Below are positions 13,394-16,639 of a stretch of 16,639 nucleotides of DNA, piece after piece. The position numbers and the translations under genes are program-made. Location: contig UQTM01000075.1 of NCBI GenBank assembly GCA_900544025.1, positions 1 through 16,639 on the forward strand, read 5' to 3'. The DNA comes from an uncultured Odoribacter sp. GTDB taxonomy: Bacteria; Bacteroidota; Bacteroidia; Bacteroidales; Marinifilaceae. The notes under the pieces are model-generated. The model was not told where the DNA came from, ran no database searches, and was given only the letters and a program-made list of their open reading frames with translations. Every line of letters starts with the position of its first letter. Positions within the stretch are counted from its first letter, which is position 1.

Positions 13394-14431
13394 TTATTTT
13401 ATAATATTTAAAGGAGATCCGTCCACGACGCGGCCTTGCCCTACAACAATCAGTTCGTCCCCTTCCTGAATGTCCTTGCTGATCAGCTCTACCTTGTCTT
13501 CGAATCGTTTGCCTAAAGTGACATCTACCCGTTTGGCCACACCGTCTTTATTTACGAATACATACCGGTCGTTGGCACCCTGTAATTTTAATACGGCGAT
13601 AGCGGGAGCCACAACAGTTTCAGTGGTACCGATGAAGAAGTTGATCGTTCCGTACATACCCGGACGTAAAGCTTCGTCGTTGTTCGGGATTTTGATTTCC
13701 ACGGTAAATGTTCTGGAAGCCGGGTCGATCGTCGGATAAACGATACTGACTGTTCCTTCGAATACGCGGTCCGGATAAAGGTTACTTCTTAACTCTACTT
13801 TCGTTCCTTTTTTCACAGCCAGGAAATATTGTTCTGAAAGATTTACATAGGCTTTCAGCGGATTGATTTTCTCAATGGCTATGATAGACGGTTTGGAAGC
13901 TCCTCCGAAAGCGGCTCCGGTGTAAAGCTCTCCGTTTTCAAAATATTTTCCGGTGACAATTCCGTCGAAAGGTGCCAGCATCTTTGTATTCTCTTTCAGG
14001 AAATCTACATTCGATTTAGCCACCTCATATTGGGTAACGGCAGCATCGTAAGCCTGTTTGCTGATACTTTGTGTTTCGTTCAGCATTTTGGCGCGATTAT
14101 ATTCTGTTTCCAGATTTTGCAATTGAACTTCGGCCTGGTGGAGCTGAGTTTGATCCATAGTCACTAATAATTGTCCCTTTTTGATCCGATCGCCCACTTC
14201 GACATAGATTTTTTCAATTCGTCCGGTAGATGCCGGCGCATAGTAAACTTGTTCGTCGGCTTGCAGGTTGGCTGTGTAGTCCAGCGTACGGGCAATATCC
14301 TGCTTCTCCAGTTTTTGTACTTTTACCGGAATAGGCTCAACTGCATCTGTATCTTTTTCAGAAGCTTGTTTCCCTGAGCATCCGGCGAGAACTGCGATTG
14401 TGAGTGTCGATAAAATAATGTTCTTTATCAT
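13394..14431 (-). CDS. periplasmic adaptor lipoprotein of the RND pump (AcrA/HlyD family)
   Basis: The adaptor links the inner-membrane pump to the outer-membrane channel. From the ATG at 14431 it has 345 residues and a classic lipoprotein signal peptide, MIKNIILST then LAGC, with C18 lipidated. The frame extends to a TTG at 14461, which would add ten residues with no clear purpose, so 14431 is preferred. Domains in order are the split lipoyl domain (about 62-95 and 150-168; YYAPASTGRIEKIYVEVGD and LAPFDGIV), an alpha-helical hairpin between them (about 96-148), a beta-barrel (about 190-268; ending RPGMYGTI) and a membrane-proximal domain (about 275-343). It starts 58 nt after the channel gene and lies before the pump gene. 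It corresponds to XepA in P. gingivalis. Confidence 0.94.
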   Translation of the reverse strand: MIKNIILSTLTIAVLAGCSGKQASEKDTDAVEPIPVKVQKLEKQDIARTLDYTANLQADEQVYYAPASTGRIEKIYVEVGDRIKKGQLLVTMDQTQLHQAEVQLQNLETEYNRAKMLNETQSISKQAYDAAVTQYEVAKSNVDFLKENTKMLAPFDGIVTGKYFENGELYTGAAFGGASKPSIIAIEKINPLKAYVNLSEQYFLAVKKGTKVELRSNLYPDRVFEGTVSIVYPTIDPASRTFTVEIKIPNNDEALRPGMYGTINFFIGTTETVVAPAIAVLKLQGANDRYVFVNKDGVAKRVDVTLGKRFEDKVELISKDIQEGDELIVVGQGRVVDGSPLNIIK

Positions 14432-14489
14432 TTTATTTGGTTTTAATTGTTTTTCATTCAAAGTCGGGAATCGTTTTTCCCTTCTGTTT

Positions 14490-15770
14490 TTATTTTAATT
14501 GATTATAGAGTTTATCCAATTGTGTCTGGGCCTGCAACAGGGTCAGACAAGCCGAAGTATAATTGTTCTCTGCCTGTAAGTAATTATTGTTGGCTTGTGT
14601 CAGGTCGAGGCTCGATACAGCTCCTGCATTGTATTTATACTGGTAGTTGTCCAGCACTTTTTTAGCGACAATGATGTTTTCTTTTTGCAGGTTGTAATCT
14701 TCCAACGCGTTTTTCAGAGCGAATTTATACTGCTCTTCCTGCAGATTCAATTGGTCTTCCAGTAAGCTTTTGTTCAGGGTAGTCTGATCTAAAGTGATCT
14801 TTTCCTGATCGAGCTGTGCTTTACGCTGTAAGCCGGAGAACAACGGGATGCTCATAGTTACTCCTGCCGTGTGAGGCGCAGAGAATAAACCGGATTTGAT
14901 CTGGTAGCTGTAAGAATAAGATGCACTGATCGTCGGTGCATAAGCCCATTTCTTTAAGCCTACCATTTTCTTTTGCAGTTCTTCCTGTGTCTGCATTAAC
15001 TGGTATTGTGAGTTTTCGTTGATGTCGAACGCCTGAGCTGACAATTTCTGGAATCCGTCTTCCGTCAGAAAATTCTCCAGCCTGTCTGTCAGCTCGATAG
15101 GGGTACCTGCCTGTAAGCCTAATTGTAAACGCAATAAATTATAGTTTACATCGACAGTACGTTGCATCGACAGCAATGAGTTCTTTAATTGTCCCACGGT
15201 GATACGGATCTGGTCCACGTCGGTTATTTCTGCGGTTCCGGCTTTGTACATATTTTCTGTGTGAGTTTGGACTTCACTCATATTTTCAAGATTTTTCTTG
15301 ACGATATCCATCAGGCGTTCGCTGACTAATATGGTGTAATATGAGTTATATACCGTCTCTTTAATGTCCAGTTCCGTCAGGGTTACCTGTTGTGCTGCGA
15401 TTGTTTTTGCAATTTTACTGGTTTGGATACCTAAAATCCATTGCCCGCTGAATAACAGCTGTGAAATAGAAACTCCCACAGTGGATTGGTCGGGCAGTTT
15501 GGATTTAAAGGATTCGATTTCGTGGTTGAAATTCGTGGTGTAATCCAAAGAACCGTTGATTTGCGGCAGACCTTCCGATATAGCTTCCTGTATCATCTTA
15601 TTTCTCAGGTCAATGTTCATTTGAGATGCCTGAAGCTCTTTGTTGTGCTCGACAGCAAAATTCACGGCTTGTTCCAGCGTCAGACTCTGCGGTCCATTCG
15701 GGGTTTCTTGTGCCCGAGTGATCCAAGGCATAAGAATAACGATGAATGTGACTAATACTCCTCTTTTCAT
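14490..15770 (-). CDS. TolC-like outer-membrane efflux channel
   Basis: Outer-membrane factors of this family trimerise into a barrel-plus-helical tunnel that carries efflux substrates across the outer membrane. The 426-residue protein has a signal peptide of about 20 residues (ITRA before QETPNG), with no lipobox. The two structural repeats are visible. Each begins with a helix around AV-N-ELQASQ or QLMQTQEELQKKM, leads to a conserved PQI or PTI turn (GLPQINGSLDYT; YAPTISASYSYSY), and continues into beta-strands and a long helix. The C-terminal helix is rich in Gln, Asn and Leu (SLDLTQANNNYLQAENNYTSA). The length is typical. It is the first structural gene of the efflux operon, 125 nt after tetR, and corresponds to XepC. 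Confidence 0.94.
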   Translation of the reverse strand: MKRGVLVTFIVILMPWITRAQETPNGPQSLTLEQAVNFAVEHNKELQASQMNIDLRNKMIQEAISEGLPQINGSLDYTTNFNHEIESFKSKLPDQSTVGVSISQLLFSGQWILGIQTSKIAKTIAAQQVTLTELDIKETVYNSYYTILVSERLMDIVKKNLENMSEVQTHTENMYKAGTAEITDVDQIRITVGQLKNSLLSMQRTVDVNYNLLRLQLGLQAGTPIELTDRLENFLTEDGFQKLSAQAFDINENSQYQLMQTQEELQKKMVGLKKWAYAPTISASYSYSYQIKSGLFSAPHTAGVTMSIPLFSGLQRKAQLDQEKITLDQTTLNKSLLEDQLNLQEEQYKFALKNALEDYNLQKENIIVAKKVLDNYQYKYNAGAVSSLDLTQANNNYLQAENNYTSACLTLLQAQTQLDKLYNQLK

Positions 15771-15895
15771 TCGTGTTTAAATTATTAATTATGGTTATAT
15801 TTTTTACGCATTGAGAATATGAAAAACGATTTTACAAATTACATGCCAAAACTTGATTAACAGTTTTTTGCTAAGGTTTTTGTGCAGTATTATTA

Positions 15896-16525
15896 TTATT
15901 TTTCTACAATCTTAACTCTTTTTTCTAATTCGCTGATGCCTTTCGGGGTGGAGATGCTCCTGATAAAGTTCTCCATGATGGTCGAAATAATATCGTTCAT
16001 CGGATATTGAATGCTGCTGATCATTTCGGGTTCCCCGAGAAAACTCATTTGTTTTGTAAATAAATAAATCTGTATATCCAGGTGAAGGTCTTTTCTGAAA
16101 TAACCGCTTTTTATACCGTTGTTCAGTAGCTTTCGAAGCGTTGTATAAGAAAATTCCACGTCCAGTTGAAGAATCTTTTCGTAAACTTCGGGATGATACT
16201 TTTTAATATCGAACATATTGGCCGGCAAACGGCTCGAATAATCGGAGATCACGTGATCCCTGATCAGCAATAAGGCTTCGAGGGCGTTTTGCTGTAATAG
16301 GTTTTCGATATCTTCTTTCACCCGCCGGTTGTTTCTTCGTTGAAGCATCACCTGTTCGACAACATCGTCCTTGTTGGCGAAAAATTGATATAAGGTTTTC
16401 TTCGATATCTTCAAATGGGTGCAGATATCTTCCATAGAAGTGCTACGCAGACCGTATTTTAGGAACAGATCGGAAATATCTTCGATCATATCTTCTTTTA
16501 CCTGACTGTTTTCTTTTTCTATCAT
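15896..16525 (-). CDS. TetR/AcrR-family transcriptional regulator of the efflux operon
   Basis: The protein is 209 residues from the ATG at 16525. The open frame runs back to a TTG at 16567, but that start would lie within the inverted-repeat operator and add 14 unusual residues. A TetR_N helix-turn-helix spans about 15-60, with the core STSMEDICTHLKISKKTLYQFF and the hallmark F-A-NKDDVVEQVM. The C-terminal ligand-binding and dimerisation part is divergent, as usual for the family. TetR proteins normally repress a nearby pump gene set until a small molecule binds. Here the gene lies at the head of the pump operon on the same strand, so it probably controls its own transcript. The 125-bp gap after it showed no exact -7 promoter box, which favours read-through into tolC. 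Confidence 0.93.
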   Translation of the reverse strand: MIEKENSQVKEDMIEDISDLFLKYGLRSTSMEDICTHLKISKKTLYQFFANKDDVVEQVMLQRRNNRRVKEDIENLLQQNALEALLLIRDHVISDYSSRLPANMFDIKKYHPEVYEKILQLDVEFSYTTLRKLLNNGIKSGYFRKDLHLDIQIYLFTKQMSFLGEPEMISSIQYPMNDIISTIMENFIRSISTPKGISELEKRVKIVEK

Positions 16526-16548
16526 GTGTACGTAATAAGGTTTTTCCT

Positions 16549-16580
16549 GCGGAAACGATATATACAAAAAACGTTTCCGC
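16549..16580. promoter_or_regulatory. inverted repeat upstream of tetR, candidate TetR operator
   Basis: GCGGAAACG (16549-16557) and CGTTTCCGC (16572-16580) are perfect 9-bp arms with a 14-bp AT-rich spacer. Arm centres are 23 bp apart, about two helical turns, which suits a dimeric or paired-dimer repressor. It lies between the -7 box and the ATG of tetR, so binding would block transcription. The GC-rich arms stand out from the surrounding AT-rich DNA. Confidence 0.65.
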
Positions 16581-16586
16581 GGTGTG

Positions 16587-16594
16587 CAAAAGTA
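16587..16594 (-). promoter_or_regulatory. candidate -7 box of the tetR/efflux promoter
   Basis: On the minus strand this reads TACTTTTG, an exact match to TAnnTTTG. Transcription would start near the edge of the inverted repeat, giving a leader of about 55 nt to the ATG at 16525. No clear -33 TTTG is seen in the remaining bases up to the window edge. Confidence 0.5.
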
Positions 16595-16639
16595 TGAAAA
16601 TAAAATATATGTAGGATGTCGATATTGTTAATTTAATAT

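Noticed and set aside
14432..14461. TTG at 14461 as start of the adaptor lipoprotein.
   Set aside because: The ATG at 14431 gives a standard short lipoprotein signal peptide, and the ten extra residues add nothing recognisable.
16526..16567. TTG at 16567 as start of the TetR regulator.
   Set aside because: It would place the start within the inverted-repeat operator and add 14 atypical residues. The ATG at 16525 gives a normal-length TetR protein.

Overview
This window looks like a chromosomal segment of an anaerobic Bacteroidales bacterium. The evidence is an anaerobic class III ribonucleotide reductase, a DUF5723-type outer-membrane protein, an efflux operon of the Porphyromonas gingivalis XepCAB/PG0541 kind, mostly A-rich leaders in place of Shine-Dalgarno sequences, and several exact matches to the Bacteroidetes -7 promoter box TAnnTTTG. 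The genus cannot be fixed from the sequence. An Odoribacteraceae-like member would fit but is a guess. No mobile element, CRISPR array, tRNA or rRNA gene was seen.

Region 1 (1-3480, plus strand): a possible gene tail at the left edge is followed by an AT-rich stretch and then a well-formed cobalamin riboswitch (aptamer 291-464, with an exact P1 helix and B12 box). Behind it come nrdD and nrdG, the anaerobic ribonucleoside-triphosphate reductase and its radical-SAM activase, ending at a bidirectional terminator. The arrangement implies that the B12-independent reductase is switched off when cobalamin is available, presumably in favour of a B12-dependent class II enzyme encoded elsewhere.

Region 2 (3503-8398, minus strand): two genes 16 bp apart form an envelope cassette. 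The first is a 957-residue lipoprotein made largely of three diverged repeats of about 163 residues. The second is a DUF5723 outer-membrane barrel-like protein with an unusual charged helical C-terminal tail. The function of the pair is unknown, and it is the best candidate here for an undescribed system. Upstream is a 323-bp AT-rich divergent intergenic region with candidate promoters on both strands and a 17-bp palindrome.

Region 3 (8399-9755): a monocistronic M24-family Xaa-Pro peptidase on the plus strand converges on the efflux operon, with a strong terminator between them.

Region 4 (9756-16639, minus strand): an apparent efflux operon in the order TetR-type regulator, TolC-like outer-membrane channel, AcrA-like lipoprotein adaptor, AcrB-like RND pump and a small PG0541-family protein. 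A 9-bp inverted repeat with a 14-bp spacer next to a -7 promoter box upstream of tetR is a plausible autoregulatory operator. A perfect 15-bp hairpin lies between the pump and the small protein. The track's longest reading frames for the TetR gene and the adaptor begin at TTG; the internal ATG starts given here suit the proteins better.
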